Shown here piece after piece: positions 1-9,897 of a stretch of 64,000 bases of DNA. Below the pieces are notes generated by a model, which ran no database searches, had not been told where the DNA came from, and worked only from the letters and a program-made list of their open reading frames with translations. Made by a program: the position numbers and the translations under genes. The stretch is from positions 1,426,001-1,490,000 of the forward strand of contig NZ_JASZYB010000001.1 in assembly GCF_030317205.1 (NCBI RefSeq). Direction: 5' to 3'. Within the stretch, counting starts at the first letter, position 1, and each line of letters opens with the position of its first letter. This DNA comes from Variovorax sp. J2L1-78 (GTDB lineage Bacteria; Pseudomonadota; Gammaproteobacteria; Burkholderiales; Burkholderiaceae_C).

Positions 1-1261
1 GCTCGGCCAGCTCCACGCTGGACGTGGCCACGGTGCCGATCTCCTGGGCCGCCACCTGGCTGCGCTCGGCCAGCTTGCGCACTTCGGCTGCCACCACCGC
101 GAAGCCCTTGCCGTGCTCGCCGGCACGCGCCGCCTCGATGGCGGCATTGAGCGCCAGCAGGTTCGTCTGGTAGGCGATGTCGTCGATGATGTTGATCTTC
201 TGGGCGATCTGCTTCATCGCTGCCACCGTGGCCTTGACCGCTTCGCCGCCTTCGCTGGCCTCGGCCGCCGCCTTGGTCGCCATGCTGTCGGTGATCTTGG
301 CGTTCTCGGTGTTCTGCGAGATCGAGGCGGTCATCTCTTCCATCGACGCGCTGGTCTCTTCGACGCCGGCCGCCTGTTCGCTGGACGCCTGGCTCAGCGA
401 CTGCGCTGTGGCACTCACCTCCTCGGAGGCACTGGCCAGCGATTCGGCGCCGCCGTTGACTTCGGCTACCACCTGCGACAGGCGCGTGACCATGTTCTGC
501 ATGGCCAGCAGCAGTTGGCCGGTCTCGTCACGCGACGTGGCCTCGACCGCCACCGTCAGATCGCCCTCGGCCAGCCGGTTCGCGGCGTCCACGGCGCGGG
601 CCAATGGCCGCGTCACGCTGCGGCTGATGATGTAGCCCAGCGCGATGCCGATCAGCACGCCGCCACAGATCACGCCCAGCATCAGGCGCAGTCCGCTCTC
701 GTACAGCGTGGTGGTCTCTTCCGCGGCCGCCTTGGCGCGCACCTCTTTCTGCTGGGTCAGCTCGCCCAGGTAGTCGTCCAGCGTGTTGGCCTTGGCGCGC
801 ACGCTGTCCAGCGACTGGCTCAGCGCCTCGTCGCGGTCGGCCAGCTTCTTGGCGCTGGCCATCGTCAGCGCCTGCTTCATCTCGCGCTGGTAGTCGTCGG
901 ACACCTTGTCGAACGAAGCGAACAGTTCCTTGGCACGGTCCGACGTGAACAACGGACGGCCCTTGCCGATGTTGGCCTTGAGCGACTCGGTGCTCTTGGC
1001 GATCGACGCCAGGTGCCGGGAGCGTTCTTCTTCCGAGGTGGCCAGCAGGAAGTTGCTGCGCGCACGACCGATCGAGATCAGGTCGATGTTGGCCTCCTTG
1101 ATGTAGGACAGCCCCATCAGCTCCATGGCGTACATGTCGTCCGCCTTCTCGTTCATCTTCGAGGCGTTCGAGATGCCGATGGCGCCGACGATGGCACTGA
1201 TGCCGGCAACGATCAGGAAGCCGGCAATCAGCCGCACCCCGATCTTCAGATTTGAGAACAT
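1..1261 (-). CDS. methyl-accepting chemotaxis protein (C-terminus beyond window)
   Basis: Inner-membrane chemoreceptor that would signal to CheA. The first 420 residues are visible; the gene leaves the window at base 1. A first membrane helix (about residues 8-30) is followed by a helical periplasmic region like a four-helix-bundle MCP sensor. The second helix (about 194-214) leads into a HAMP segment. The signalling domain follows, with the hairpin-tip sequence [22 protein letters not shown] at 1261 is preceded by AAGGA about 10 bases upstream. It lies 23 bp after cheA on the same strand, so it is probably the last gene seen of the operon. Family assignment is secure; the ligand is unknown. 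Confidence 0.93.
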   Translation of the reverse strand, partial: MFSNLKIGVRLIAGFLIVAGISAIVGAIGISNASKMNEKADDMYAMELMGLSYIKEANIDLISIGRARSNFLLATSEEERSRHLASIAKSTESLKANIGKGRPLFTSDRAKELFASFDKVSDDYQREMKQALTMASAKKLADRDEALSQSLDSVRAKANTLDDYLGELTQQKEVRAKAAAEETTTLYESGLRLMLGVICGGVLIGIALGYIISRSVTRPLARAVDAANRLAEGDLTVAVEATSRDETGQLLLAMQNMVTRLSQVVAEVNGGAESLASASEEVSATAQSLSQASSEQAAGVEETSASMEEMTASISQNTENAKITDSMATKAAAEASEGGEAVKATVAAMKQIAQKINIIDDIAYQTNLLALNAAIEAARAGEHGKGFAVVAAEVRKLAERSQVAAQEIGTVATSSVELAE

Positions 1262-1284
1262 GGCGAACCGTCCTTGGTGAAGTT

Positions 1285-3423
1285 TCAGGAAAACGAAGGG
1301 GTGCCGGGCCTCTCGACCGGCTTCGTGCTTTGCGTCTGCCGAAGCAGCATGGGCACGTCGAGAATGAGCGCGACCTCGCCGCTGCCCAGGATGCTGGAGC
1401 CGCTGATGCCTTCCAGGTGCGCGAACATCGGCGCCATCGGCTTGATGACGGTCTGCGCCTCGCCGAGCAGCCGGTCCACGATCAGGCCGAAGCGCTGCGC
1501 GCCCTGCTTGACGACGACGATGCTCTGCCGTGCGCTGGGCGCACCCGCCACCTTGAAGAGTTTGCGCAGCCGGATGAAGGGCAGCACCTGGCCGCGCAGT
1601 TCGGCGTAGTCGTGGCCCGTGTCCGCCGTGAACTCCACGCACTCCTCGATCACCTCCAGCGGCAGCACGAACACGGCGTTGCCGACGGTGACCTGGAAGC
1701 CGTTGATGATGGCCAGCGTGAGCGGCAGGCGCACCGTCACCGTCGCGCCTTCACCGGGCCGGCTGTCGATGCCGACCACGCCGCGCAGCGCGGTGATGTT
1801 GCGCTTGACCACGTCCATGCCGACGCCACGGCCCGACAGGTTCGTCACCTGTTCGGCGGTGGAGAAGCCGGGTTCGAAGATGAGGCCGTAGATCTCGGGA
1901 TCGCTGAGCGGCTTGCCCGGCTCGATCAGCCCGCGTTCCACCGCCTTGGCCAGGATGCGGTCGCGCGAGAGCCCGCCGCCGTCGTCGCTCACCTCGATCA
2001 CGATGCTGCCGGAGTCGTGGTACGCGTTGAGCGTGACCGTGCCGCGCGCGGGCTTGCCGCGTTCGGCGCGCAGCGCCGCGTTCTCGATGCCGTGGTCCAT
2101 GCTGTTGCGCACCAGGTGCGTCAGCGGGTCGGCGATCTTCTCGACCACCGTCTTGTCCAGTTCGGTGTCCTCGCCGTGGATCTCCAGCGCGATGTCCTTG
2201 CCGATCTCGCGCGAGACGTCGTGCACCACGCGCTTGAAGCGACTGAAGGTCGCACCGATCTTCACCATGCGCAGTTGCAGCGCGCTGTCGCGCACTTCCT
2301 GCACCAGGCTCACCAGCGTCGAATGCGCCTCCTGAAGGGCGGTGTTCTGCAGGTGACGCCCCGCCACGCTGGCGGTCGCCGATGCAGTGATCAATTCCCC
2401 GACGAGGTCGACCAGGCGGTCGAGCTTGTCGGCATCGACGCGCACCGATTGCGTCTCGCCGGCCTTCGCGTCCTTGGCCGCGCGCTGCCGCGGCGCCGCC
2501 GCCTCGGCGGTCGCGCCGGCGGCCTGGACCTCGGCGACGGGTGGCTCGCCCGAGGGCGCATCGGCCGTCGCACCGGCCAGCGCCGCGTCGAGCACCGCCC
2601 GCGTGAGGCTGCGGCAATGCACCAGGATCTCGCCCATCTCCTGCGCACCCTCGGCGCCGAGCAGATCGAGGTAGTCGGCCACCGGGCTGCCCGGCGGCAC
2701 GATGCGCACGGCGCAGTCGTCCTGCACGAACTCGAAGGCGCCTTCGATGGCCGCGCGGTCCGCCGTGCTTTGCAATGCGAGCTCGAAGCCCAGGTAGCAC
2801 GACTCCGCCTCCATCTCGGCCAGCGCCGGCAGTGCATCCGGCAAGGTGGCGATGGCGGTGATGGTGCCCAGCTTCTTGAGGTAGCGCAGGAAGGACAGCG
2901 GGTCCATGCCGTTGCGCAGCACGTCCGGGCCGAAGCGCAGCGAGATGTGCCAATGGGCGGGGTCGGCTTCGGTGCCGCTCGACGCTGCCGCCACGGTCGA
3001 TGATGCCGCCACCGGCGCGTGGGCCGGTTCGCTGCCGAGGTGGCGGTGCAGCGCCACCAGCAGCGGTGCGGCGCGCGCTGTCAGGTCGTCGTCGGCCTCG
3101 GTGTGTCCCGCCGCCGCGGCATCGACCAGGCTGCCGACGTGATCGCGGCAGGCCAGGAGCAGCGTGACCATCGCATCGTCCAGCGGCAGCGCGCCGGCGC
3201 GCACCTTGTCGAGCACGCTCTCGGCCACGTGGGCGAACTCCACGATGAAGTCGAGGCCGAACAGGCCGGCCGACCCCTTGATGGTGTGCGCCGCGCGGAA
3301 GATGGCGTTGACGGAGTCGGAGGGGTCGTCCTCCTGCAGCACGCCGAGCAGCGCGGCGTCCATCTCCTCGAGCAGTTCCCTGCATTCGACGAAGAAGGTC
3401 TGGAGGGCATCGTCCATGTTCAT
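1285..3423 (-). CDS. cheA: chemotaxis histidine kinase CheA
   Basis: Cytoplasmic histidine kinase that takes phosphate from ATP on an Hpt histidine and passes it to response regulators. The 712 residues show an N-terminal Hpt domain with [11 protein letters not shown] (His46), a less conserved middle part (about 130-320), a dimerisation helix pair (about 325-390), a HATPase domain with N-box [12 protein letters not shown]1 SDDGGGLS and G2 GRGVGMD, and a C-terminal CheW-like domain from about 540. All catalytic boxes look intact. The start overlaps the stop of the upstream STAS gene by 4 bp, which suggests translational coupling. No CheW, CheR or CheB gene lies in the visible part, so the cluster probably continues to the left. 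Confidence 0.95.
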   Translation of the reverse strand: MNMDDALQTFFVECRELLEEMDAALLGVLQEDDPSDSVNAIFRAAHTIKGSAGLFGLDFIVEFAHVAESVLDKVRAGALPLDDAMVTLLLACRDHVGSLVDAAAAGHTEADDDLTARAAPLLVALHRHLGSEPAHAPVAASSTVAAASSGTEADPAHWHISLRFGPDVLRNGMDPLSFLRYLKKLGTITAIATLPDALPALAEMEAESCYLGFELALQSTADRAAIEGAFEFVQDDCAVRIVPPGSPVADYLDLLGAEGAQEMGEILVHCRSLTRAVLDAALAGATADAPSGEPPVAEVQAAGATAEAAAPRQRAAKDAKAGETQSVRVDADKLDRLVDLVGELITASATASVAGRHLQNTALQEAHSTLVSLVQEVRDSALQLRMVKIGATFSRFKRVVHDVSREIGKDIALEIHGEDTELDKTVVEKIADPLTHLVRNSMDHGIENAALRAERGKPARGTVTLNAYHDSGSIVIEVSDDGGGLSRDRILAKAVERGLIEPGKPLSDPEIYGLIFEPGFSTAEQVTNLSGRGVGMDVVKRNITALRGVVGIDSRPGEGATVTVRLPLTLAIINGFQVTVGNAVFVLPLEVIEECVEFTADTGHDYAELRGQVLPFIRLRKLFKVAGAPSARQSIVVVKQGAQRFGLIVDRLLGEAQTVIKPMAPMFAHLEGISGSSILGSGEVALILDVPMLLRQTQSTKPVERPGTPSFS

Positions 3424-3731
3424 GCGGGCTCTCCCAGCGGCAGCGCTGCCGCCGCGATGTCGAAGAAGGACACGAGGTCGAAGAGGTCCAGGACGTCGCG
3501 CACGGCCTCGCTGGGCGCGCGCAGCCGCACGCTGCGGTCGCTGGCCTGGGCTGCGCGGTGCGTCGCCATCAACAGCTGCACGCCGGCGCTGTCGATCTCG
3601 GTCACACCGGCCAGGTCGATGTCCAGGCCCTCGGGCGCATCGGCAAGCGCCGCGATCAGGCGCGCCTGCAGTTCCGCCGCGCCGTAGATGGTGAGCTCGC
3701 CCTCCAGAGCGAGCGACGAGCGGGCGCTCAT
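3420..3731 (-). CDS. STAS-domain protein of the chemosensory operon
   Basis: A 103-residue protein made of a single STAS (anti-sigma-factor-antagonist-like) domain. It carries the typical EIDSAGVQLL loop, in which Ser48 sits where SpoIIAA-type proteins are phosphorylated. The start was placed at the ATG that overlaps the stop of the cheY-like gene by 4 bp (ATGA); its own stop overlaps the cheA start in the same way. The long open frame upstream of this ATG has no family resemblance and is ignored. STAS proteins occur in several alternative chemosensory operons; its partner here is inferred, not shown. Confidence 0.85.
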   Translation of the reverse strand: MSARSSLALEGELTIYGAAELQARLIAALADAPEGLDIDLAGVTEIDSAGVQLLMATHRAAQASDRSVRLRAPSEAVRDVLDLFDLVSFFDIAAAALPLGEPA

Positions 3732-4096
3732 GGCAGCACCAGCTTCTCGACCGCTGCCAGCAGCATCGCCGGCTGGAAGGGCTTGACCACCCAGGCCTTG
3801 GCGCCGGCCGCCTGGCCTTCGCGCTTCTTGGCTTCCTGGCTTTCGGTGGTGAGCATGATGACCGGCGTGAACCGGTAGGCCGGCATGGCCTTGACGTTCT
3901 TCACGAAGGTGATGCCGTCCATGTTGGGCATGTTCACGTCGCTGACGATCAGGTGCACCTTCTGGCCGGTGAGCTTGGTCAGCGCATCCTGGCCGTCGCG
4001 GCCCTCGATGACGTCGTACCCGGCGCCCTTGAGCGCAATACCGACGACCTGGCGCACCGAAGCGGAGTCGTCGACGATCAGGATGGTCTTTGCCAT
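3728..4096 (-). CDS. CheY-like single-domain response regulator
   Basis: A 122-residue receiver domain with no output domain. The acidic pocket Asp9-Asp10, the phospho-acceptor Asp53 (in IVSDVNMPNMD), Thr83 and Lys105 are all present, so it should be phosphorylatable by the CheA encoded two genes downstream. It sits 9 bp after the upstream chemoreceptor gene and overlaps the STAS gene by 4 bp. Whether it binds the flagellar switch or serves another output cannot be told from sequence. The mixed STAS/CheY/CheA order suggests an alternative pathway as much as flagellar taxis. Confidence 0.92.
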   Translation of the reverse strand: MAKTILIVDDSASVRQVVGIALKGAGYDVIEGRDGQDALTKLTGQKVHLIVSDVNMPNMDGITFVKNVKAMPAYRFTPVIMLTTESQEAKKREGQAAGAKAWVVKPFQPAMLLAAVEKLVLP

Positions 4097-4105
4097 GGGA
4101 GTCCT

Positions 4106-5272
4106 CTAGAAGAAAGTGATCTCGTTCTGCGGGGCCGGGGCCGATGCCTTGGCACCGCCGGGGCCTTGGTGGATGTCGCGCTCGCTGGCCATCGCATAGG
4201 TGGCCTCGAGTTCCTTGAGCAGGCCCGCCGCCTCCAGCGGTTGCAGGTCGCCGTCGCGCTCGCAGGCATCGCAGTGGTCCTGCACCACGGTCGGCATGCG
4301 CGTGATGTTGTCGCGCACGTGCGCCAGCACCTGGCTCACGCGGTCCTGGAACTGCAGCTGCACCAGGGCGTCGTTGACCTCGGCCTGGATACCGACGCTC
4401 TCCTCGCGCAGGAAGGCGGCCGAATCGGCCAGCGAGCCGGTCAGGCCCTGGAACTGCGCGAGCACGTCGCGGATGCGCGCCTCCGAGGCGGAGACGACCT
4501 GCTGCTCCTGCGAACGCGTCACCTCGGCCACGCTGCGCACCTCGTCGATGGCGCTGCGGATCGCGCCGGTCTTGCTGGCGATGAGGCGGCCAGTCTCGCC
4601 GGACGCCCGCGACAGCGCGCGCACCTCCTGCGCCACCTGCGAGAAGCCGCGGCCGCTTTCGCCCGCGTGCGCCGCCTCGATGGCCGCGTTGATGGCCAGC
4701 AGGTTGGTCTGCTGGGCCAGCCGCGACACGCCGTCGGCCATCTCGTGGAGTTCGCCGACAAAGATCTGCAGCCCTTGCACCTTGTCGAGCATCTGCGCCT
4801 TGCTCTGCATGGCGTCGCGCAGCGAGGCGACGACGGCCTGGAGCTGTTCCTGGCTGTCCGCATAGAGCGCCGCGGCGGCGGCGTCCGACGTCTGGCCCCC
4901 ACCGCTGCCGGAGTCCGACAGCATCGTCCCGAGCTTCTGCACGATGGCCGCGAAGCGTTCGCTCAACGCGGCAATGGCCGTTTCCATCTGGCTGCGCGAG
5001 GCTTCGATCTGGCCGGACCAGACCGGCGCCACGTCGGCGCTGAAGGCGCGGTGTCCCACGAAGTAGAGGCGCAGCGACTCGTCGGTCGACCGCTGTGCCT
5101 TCACGGCGAACCAGCCCGCCGCCGCGCCCAGGCCGGTCAGCGCCACGAAGCAGGCCCCACCCGCGAGGCTCGCCGAGGACAGGAACAGACAGGCCGCACC
5201 GCCAAGCACGCCCATGGCGGGCGCAACGAGAAACTGAGCGTTCTTCCGGTTCGACATCAAGTTCAGGTTCAT
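4106..5272 (-). CDS. methyl-accepting chemotaxis-type signalling protein, short transmembrane form
   Basis: A 388-residue receptor with two closely spaced membrane helices near the N-terminus (about residues 12-50) and almost no periplasmic loop. No clear HAMP domain follows. The signalling domain contains [19 protein letters not shown] and a downstream [16 protein letters not shown] helix, and the chain ends in NEITFF. The ATG at 5272 was chosen because GGA lies about 8 bases upstream; an in-frame ATG at 5320 would add 16 residues. First gene of the operon leading into cheY, STAS and cheA. With no external sensor domain it may read membrane or cytoplasmic state; that is inference. Confidence 0.88.
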   Translation of the reverse strand: MNLNLMSNRKNAQFLVAPAMGVLGGAACLFLSSASLAGGACFVALTGLGAAAGWFAVKAQRSTDESLRLYFVGHRAFSADVAPVWSGQIEASRSQMETAIAALSERFAAIVQKLGTMLSDSGSGGGQTSDAAAAALYADSQEQLQAVVASLRDAMQSKAQMLDKVQGLQIFVGELHEMADGVSRLAQQTNLLAINAAIEAAHAGESGRGFSQVAQEVRALSRASGETGRLIASKTGAIRSAIDEVRSVAEVTRSQEQQVVSASEARIRDVLAQFQGLTGSLADSAAFLREESVGIQAEVNDALVQLQFQDRVSQVLAHVRDNITRMPTVVQDHCDACERDGDLQPLEAAGLLKELEATYAMASERDIHQGPGGAKASAPAPQNEITFF

Positions 5273-5343
5273 GTTGGTTCCAGGAATGCGCACGAGGCCC
5301 AGCCCATGGCCAACGGCCACAGAGGCCGCAGACAGGTGCGACA

Positions 5344-5403
5344 GTCACCCTTCTATTTCGGTGGGCAAGGCGCCCTCCAAGAGGGCACGAGTGACGAAAT
5401 AGA
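5344..5403. promoter_or_regulatory. nested inverted repeats between MCP operon and AraC gene
   Basis: Three nested dyads: GTCAC (5344-5348) with GTGAC (5391-5395); TCTATTTCG (5352-5360) with CGAAATAGA (5395-5403), a perfect 9-bp pair; and a central hairpin GCCCTC-CAA-GAGGGC (5372-5386). They lie in the divergent gap between the chemosensory operon and the AraC-type gene. They could be operators for the AraC protein or a shared promoter control element. A weak TTGACC (5430) / TAGCAT (5451) pair just before the AraC start has only a 15-base spacer and is not called as a promoter. Confidence 0.45.
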
Positions 5404-5463
5404 GGACTTATCCGGCCAACATCGCCCAATTGACCGAGGGCTCGCCTCTCTAGCATCGGGGCC

Positions 5464-6537
5464 ATGGAATCCCCTCGCCCCGCCCTTGCGTTGCACGCCG
5501 CCGCCGGTGGCGCTGCCACGGCCTGCGAGGTCGAGCACCGCGCCGACATCGCGCCGGTCGTGCTGCGCTTGCTCGTGGCGCATGCACGAGCCCGCGCGAA
5601 GGACCCGTCCGGCCTCCTGCGCGGCCTGGGCTTCGACCTGGTCGATCTGGACTCCCCCGTGCTGCAGGTGTCGTACCGGCAGTGCGCCGAGGCCATCCGG
5701 CGCGCGCTCGTGCTGCTGCCGAATCCCCACCTGGGGCTGGAGATCGGCGAGGCGCTTAACGTCGTGTCGCTCGGCAAGGTCGGCCTGGGGATGATGGCGA
5801 GCGAGAACCTGCAGCGGATGCTCGAATTCCTGATCGCGTTCCCGCGCCCGGCCGGCTGCCTGCTGTCGCTGCACGGCGAATCGACCGCGACGCACTTTTG
5901 CGTCGTGGCCCAGCCGCTGTTCCACGACCCGGAGCTGCAGCGCTTTCTGGTGACCTACACCCTGGCCTCGCTGGCGTCGCTGGCGCGCCAGATCGTCGGC
6001 CCGGCCTGCCGCCCGCTGTCGGTTGAGCTGGCCCTGCCACGGCCGGCTGCCACGGCCGCCTACGAGCAGGCCTTCGGACAGATGCCGCAGTTCGAGCGGC
6101 CGGCCAACCGGCTGGTCTTTGCCGGGGAAGCGCACCCCCTGCCCTGCGCCGAGCCCTCGGTGGCGCGCGCGATGCAGGAGGCGCTGCAGGCGGCCCGGTC
6201 GGCCCAGCCCGTCCAGGAGATCGGTGCGGCCGTGGCCCAGATCATCCGCCGGCACCACGGCGCCCCCCCGCCGCTGGCGCAGGTGGCCCGCGCCTTGAAC
6301 ATGAGCGAGCGCTCGTTGCGCCGCCGGCTGTGCGACGAGGGTCTGAGCTTCCGCGGACTGGTCGCCGACGACCGGCGCATCCGCACGCTGACGCTGGTGA
6401 CGCAGTCGGACGCGTCCTTGACCCAAGTGGCGACACGCTCGGGCTACACCAGCGCGCGCAGCCTGCGGCGGGCCGTCAACCGGTGGACGGGCACCGGGCC
6501 GTCCAGCCTGCGCAAGACGGCCCAGCGGCCGGGCTGA
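5464..6537 (+). CDS. AraC-family transcriptional regulator
   Basis: A 357-residue regulator with the two-part layout of the OruR/ArgR-type AraC subfamily: an N-terminal ligand-binding region (about residues 30-210, arabinose-binding-like type) and a C-terminal AraC double helix-turn-helix (about 255-350). The latter carries ALNMSERSLRRRL as first recognition helix and VATRSGYTSARSLRRAVNRW as second. It is divergent from the chemosensory operon, with nested palindromes between them. The effector is unknown. The ATG at 5464 follows a GGGG tract by only a few bases, so start placement is moderately certain. Confidence 0.9.
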   Translation: MESPRPALALHAAAGGAATACEVEHRADIAPVVLRLLVAHARARAKDPSGLLRGLGFDLVDLDSPVLQVSYRQCAEAIRRALVLLPNPHLGLEIGEALNVVSLGKVGLGMMASENLQRMLEFLIAFPRPAGCLLSLHGESTATHFCVVAQPLFHDPELQRFLVTYTLASLASLARQIVGPACRPLSVELALPRPAATAAYEQAFGQMPQFERPANRLVFAGEAHPLPCAEPSVARAMQEALQAARSAQPVQEIGAAVAQIIRRHHGAPPPLAQVARALNMSERSLRRRLCDEGLSFRGLVADDRRIRTLTLVTQSDASLTQVATRSGYTSARSLRRAVNRWTGTGPSSLRKTAQRPG

Positions 6538-6596
6538 GCGACCGGCCCGGCGACGCGCGCCTCAGGCACGCAGGTGGCTGCGCGCTCCTGAAGTCA

Positions 6597-8033
6597 TCAC
6601 CACTTATCGTCGCTCTTGGACGGCGTGGCAGGCGTCGCCAAGGGCGCAACCGCCGGGCGCGCCTGGGCGGGCCGTTGTGCCGGCGCGGCGGGCGCCGCTG
6701 CGCCGCCCGTTGCCGCAACCGCTTCGGCGGGCTGCGCCTTGGCGAGCACCGCACCCTTGAGTTCGGCACGCAGTTGCAGGCCACCCTGTGGCAACTGATC
6801 CAGGTTCGAACGCACATTCTCCAGCCGGCCATAGGACAGATTCGGCGTCACGCGTTCGATCACCAGTTCGCAGCACGGCGACTCGACGCGGCCGAGGCTC
6901 TGGCCCGTCTGCGGGTCCTTCATCTCGGCACCCATCGTGACCATCGCGTAGCGCGCGCCTTCCTTGAGCGCCTGGCCGCCCTGGCTGAGCACCACGTTGG
7001 TTCCGTCCCGTGAGACGACCGTCACGGGGAAGGTCCGCCGCAGCACCGAGGTCACGACCTGGTTGACCAGGTCGGTGCTCATGTCCTCCAGCACCTTGCC
7101 GCCGTCCACGCCGCGCCCGAGCGTGGTGGCTTCCGTCGAGGGCGCGCTGCCGCGCAGCGCGTCCGACGCCATCACCTGCCGTGTCGCCACGTTCACCAGC
7201 TTTTGGGTCAGCGCCCAGCCGCCGGAGTAGCTCACCAGCTCGCGCTCGCTCGTCCTGAGCTGGCGCGCATGCCGGTTGTAGGCCAGGTTGCTGACGCGCC
7301 CGCTCCAGACGAGATCCGCGCTCGCGGCCTGCGAGAGTTTGGCGAGCTCGGCGCTGGGCGCCTGACCCGAGGAGATCATGTCGAGCTCGCCCTGGATGTC
7401 GGGGCTGAATTCCCGGTCGAGCACCGCGAAACGCCCCGTCTGCACCAGCGCGTCGCTGATGCGCTGGCGCAGGGTCACTGCGACTTCCGCCGACGGCACC
7501 GAGCGGTCGCCCATCGGGAGGCTGGCACTGTCGAACCGGATCTGGCCGATGACCAGCTTGACCTTCTGCATCTCCGCAGAGGCCTCGAACTTCGCGATCC
7601 GGGCCTCGATGGTCGCCTTGTACTGCTGGCCGCCGAGCACGCCCGGCTCCTTCATCTCGACCAGCTTGAAGTTCTGGATGACACCGCCGGAGCGCTGCGT
7701 GACCGCATCGGCAAACGCGTTGCCGCGCAGCGAAGCGGCGTCCTGGCCGAGGCTGACGTCGAGGCCGAACTTGACGTTCACGCTGGCGGACTGCACCGCG
7801 GCGCCGTTGACCTGAAGGATGGCCAGCTTCATGGCTTCGGCCACCGCCTCGCCCGGCGATGCGCCGTAGCCTTGCGCGGTGGTCTGCACGTTCGACAGCT
7901 TGCCGACATCGGGCGCCGGCGCCGCAACGCTCATCGGCGTGGGCGCCGGTGCGGGTTTTTCAGGCTCGGCCTTGTTGCAGGCAGCCAGCAGCACCGCCGC
8001 AGCGACGGCGGTCATACGAAGAAGTGGACGCAT
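6597..8033 (-). CDS. FlgT/CsgG-like outer-membrane lipoprotein
   Basis: A 478-residue lipoprotein: signal peptide with lipobox LLAAC (Cys19), then a Pro/Ala-rich linker. An N-terminal alpha/beta segment (about 45-150) resembles LPP20/FlgT-N modules. A CsgG-like middle domain (about 160-310) contains VTLRQRISDALVQTGRFAVL. A C-terminal barrel-like domain (about 330-440) contains DGTNVVLSQGGQALKEGARY, which fits FlgT-C. The tail is Ala/Pro-rich and disordered. This N-M-C order is that of Vibrio FlgT, but with a lipid anchor. It is the last of four consecutive genes for exported proteins, 17 bp after the preceding one. No curli or flagellar genes lie beside it, so the role is inferred only as an envelope assembly factor. 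Confidence 0.7.
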   Translation of the reverse strand: MRPLLRMTAVAAAVLLAACNKAEPEKPAPAPTPMSVAAPAPDVGKLSNVQTTAQGYGASPGEAVAEAMKLAILQVNGAAVQSASVNVKFGLDVSLGQDAASLRGNAFADAVTQRSGGVIQNFKLVEMKEPGVLGGQQYKATIEARIAKFEASAEMQKVKLVIGQIRFDSASLPMGDRSVPSAEVAVTLRQRISDALVQTGRFAVLDREFSPDIQGELDMISSGQAPSAELAKLSQAASADLVWSGRVSNLAYNRHARQLRTSERELVSYSGGWALTQKLVNVATRQVMASDALRGSAPSTEATTLGRGVDGGKVLEDMSTDLVNQVVTSVLRRTFPVTVVSRDGTNVVLSQGGQALKEGARYAMVTMGAEMKDPQTGQSLGRVESPCCELVIERVTPNLSYGRLENVRSNLDQLPQGGLQLRAELKGAVLAKAQPAEAVAATGGAAAPAAPAQRPAQARPAVAPLATPATPSKSDDKW

Positions 8034-8050
8034 GAGTGATCAGCCGATGT

Positions 8051-8707
8051 TCACAGGGCCTTGAGGGCATCGTTGGCATCGGTCGGCACCGGAATGTCCT
8101 GGCTCTGCGCGAACGCGATCGCGTTCTGCAGTGCGCCGCCGACGTTGGACATCGAACCGGGGAAGTTGGAGACGATGTAGACCGCCGACTGGAGCTTCGG
8201 CAACTGCAGCGGAGACGCGCTCTTCAGGCTCGAACCCATGGTCGACACGTTCTTGCCCACGGCGACCAGCTTGGTGGTCCCGGTACCCAGGAGCACGAGG
8301 CCCTTCGAATACAACGCCTTCGAATTCGCGTCCAGCACCGGCTTCTTCGCCATTTCGGCGGCCACGGCGCTGGTCGATGCGGCAACCGCCTTGTTCGACT
8401 CTTCCAGCGAATCCTTGGTGGCGCCTTCGGTCAGCGACGCCGAGGTCGCGGCCGACGTGGCTGCCGCCGTCTTCAGGCCCAGCGCCTCGGCCATCAGGCT
8501 GTTGGCGTTCAGCACGTCCTTGTTCGCCGCCACGTAGCCGCGCACCAGCGAATCCTGCTGCCCGGTCAGGTCACCGGCCGAGGCGCCGCCCGAGCCGCCC
8601 AGGCCCTTCACGCCGGGGATCGACGGCATGGAGAACTGTGCGTGCGCTGCGGTGCCGGCACCGAGAGCGAGGATGGCGGAAGCGATGGCGATCTGAAGCT
8701 TGTTCAT
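8051..8707 (-). CDS. exported protein of unknown function, Ala/Ser-rich
   Basis: A 218-residue protein with a clear signal peptide (MNKLQIAIASAILALGAG to cleavage after AHA, about residue 23). The mature part is rich in Ala, Ser, Thr and Lys and is predicted mostly helical, for example in the stretch around residues 85-130. No cysteines and no domain I recognise. Third gene of the four-gene exported operon: 53 bp after the upstream gene and 17 bp before the FlgT-like lipoprotein. A structural or chaperone-like periplasmic role is only a guess from context. Confidence 0.7.
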   Translation of the reverse strand: MNKLQIAIASAILALGAGTAAHAQFSMPSIPGVKGLGGSGGASAGDLTGQQDSLVRGYVAANKDVLNANSLMAEALGLKTAAATSAATSASLTEGATKDSLEESNKAVAASTSAVAAEMAKKPVLDANSKALYSKGLVLLGTGTTKLVAVGKNVSTMGSSLKSASPLQLPKLQSAVYIVSNFPGSMSNVGGALQNAIAFAQSQDIPVPTDANDALKAL

Positions 8708-8760
8708 TGTTTTGTCTTTCGAAAGATGCGGTTGGTTTTGGAAGAGCGAGGCGGGCCGGC

Positions 8761-9897
8761 TTACTGGATGCCCTTGGCCGTCAGCTGGCTGGTGAGCTCG
8801 CGCGCGGCGTTGTTCGCGGCCTGCGTGAGCGCGCTGCCGCGTGCGGTCGATTCGTCGGGGCCCACGCCGGCGTACTGGACCGGGCCGACGGCCGCCTGGG
8901 TCGAGGGGATGGCCTTGGACACGTTGTAGACCTTCGCATTGACGGTCACGCCAACGCGCACCAGGCCCGTGGCCGGGTCCTTGCCGGCCGGGGCGATGTC
9001 CAGCGTGCCAAGGGCGACGTAGGGCACGCCGGCCGTGCGCATGCCGGCGGCGATGGATTGCAGGGTGGCCGACTTCAGGTCGTTGCCGGTCTGGTAGTCC
9101 TCCTCCACCTTGGCCACCGAGAAGCGGCCGCCGGTGGCCGGTTCGGCCATGCCCGCTTCGATGACCTCGAAGCCGGCGCGGGCGAACATGCCGGTGAAGA
9201 CGACGTTCAGGTTGGCGCTCGGGTAGAGGCGATAGGTGGCTTCGCTCGCACGCGTGACCGTGCTGCCACCCGTCTCGATGCTGCGGCTGCGGTTCGCGGA
9301 GAAGTCGGCCGTCGCGGAGGTCGACTCGTTGGTGCTGATCTGGTTGCCGCGGATGGACTCGCCTTCGGTGCCCTTGGCGCTGGTCGCACCGCGTGCATTG
9401 ACGCTGACGTTCTGGTCGACGCGCTTGTAGACGCGGTCGTCGAAGGACTTGACCGATGCCACCTCGCGAGAGACGAAGACGAAGACCAGCTGCGATTTCT
9501 CGGCGGCCCCCGCCTTGGCGACGGCGGAGTTCGACTTCACCAGGTTGCGCAGGTTGGCCACGTTCAGCGAGACGCGAACAGCGACCGTGTACTGGCGCTT
9601 GTCGGGCATGTCTTCTTCGCCCAGCACGGTCGATTCAAGGATGTACCGGTCGGGGTTCGCCAGGATCTTCTCCCGCACGACATCGAAGTTCTCGCTCTCC
9701 GACTCGCCGGCTTCGGCGTAGTAGAACTCGATCGCCTTGAGCTGCGCCGCCTGCGTGGCGCGGGCCTTGTCGTCGGCCGACACCGACCGGCCGGGGTAGG
9801 TGACCGACGCCTTGCCGCGGGCCTGCTGGACCTGGGCCACCGAAGCGACAGCGAAGCACGCCAGGACGACGGCCATGAGTGAGCGAGTTATTTGCAT
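8761..9897 (-). CDS. exported protein with LPP20/FlgT-N-like module, unknown function
   Basis: A 378-residue secreted protein: signal peptide MQITRSLMAVVLACFAVASV, cleavage about residue 21. Residues 35-130 (KARATQAAQLKAIEFYYAEA to VAVRVSLNVANLRNLV) look like the LPP20/FlgT N-terminal fold, in which residues are numbered by repeated helices before an edge strand. A Ser/Thr/Asn-rich stretch (about 160-215) is followed by a second alpha/beta part, including AGMRTAGVPYVALGTLDI. The start ATG at 9897 overlaps the upstream gene by 10 bp; an inner ATG at 9876 is possible. Second gene of the exported operon. Distant similarity to FlgT-N is my reading, not a search result. Confidence 0.7.
   Translation of the reverse strand: MQITRSLMAVVLACFAVASVAQVQQARGKASVTYPGRSVSADDKARATQAAQLKAIEFYYAEAGESESENFDVVREKILANPDRYILESTVLGEEDMPDKRQYTVAVRVSLNVANLRNLVKSNSAVAKAGAAEKSQLVFVFVSREVASVKSFDDRVYKRVDQNVSVNARGATSAKGTEGESIRGNQISTNESTSATADFSANRSRSIETGGSTVTRASEATYRLYPSANLNVVFTGMFARAGFEVIEAGMAEPATGGRFSVAKVEEDYQTGNDLKSATLQSIAAGMRTAGVPYVALGTLDIAPAGKDPATGLVRVGVTVNAKVYNVSKAIPSTQAAVGPVQYAGVGPDESTARGSALTQAANNAARELTSQLTAKGIQ

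Noticed and set aside
113..1255. Plus-strand open frame opposite the first chemoreceptor
   Set aside because: His/Gly/Arg-rich reverse reading of the receptor; the minus strand has the receptor motifs.
3732..5777. Long N-terminal extension in frame with the STAS gene
   Set aside because: It runs through the cheY-like and receptor genes in the wrong frame; only the last 103 codons look like protein, starting at ATG 3731.
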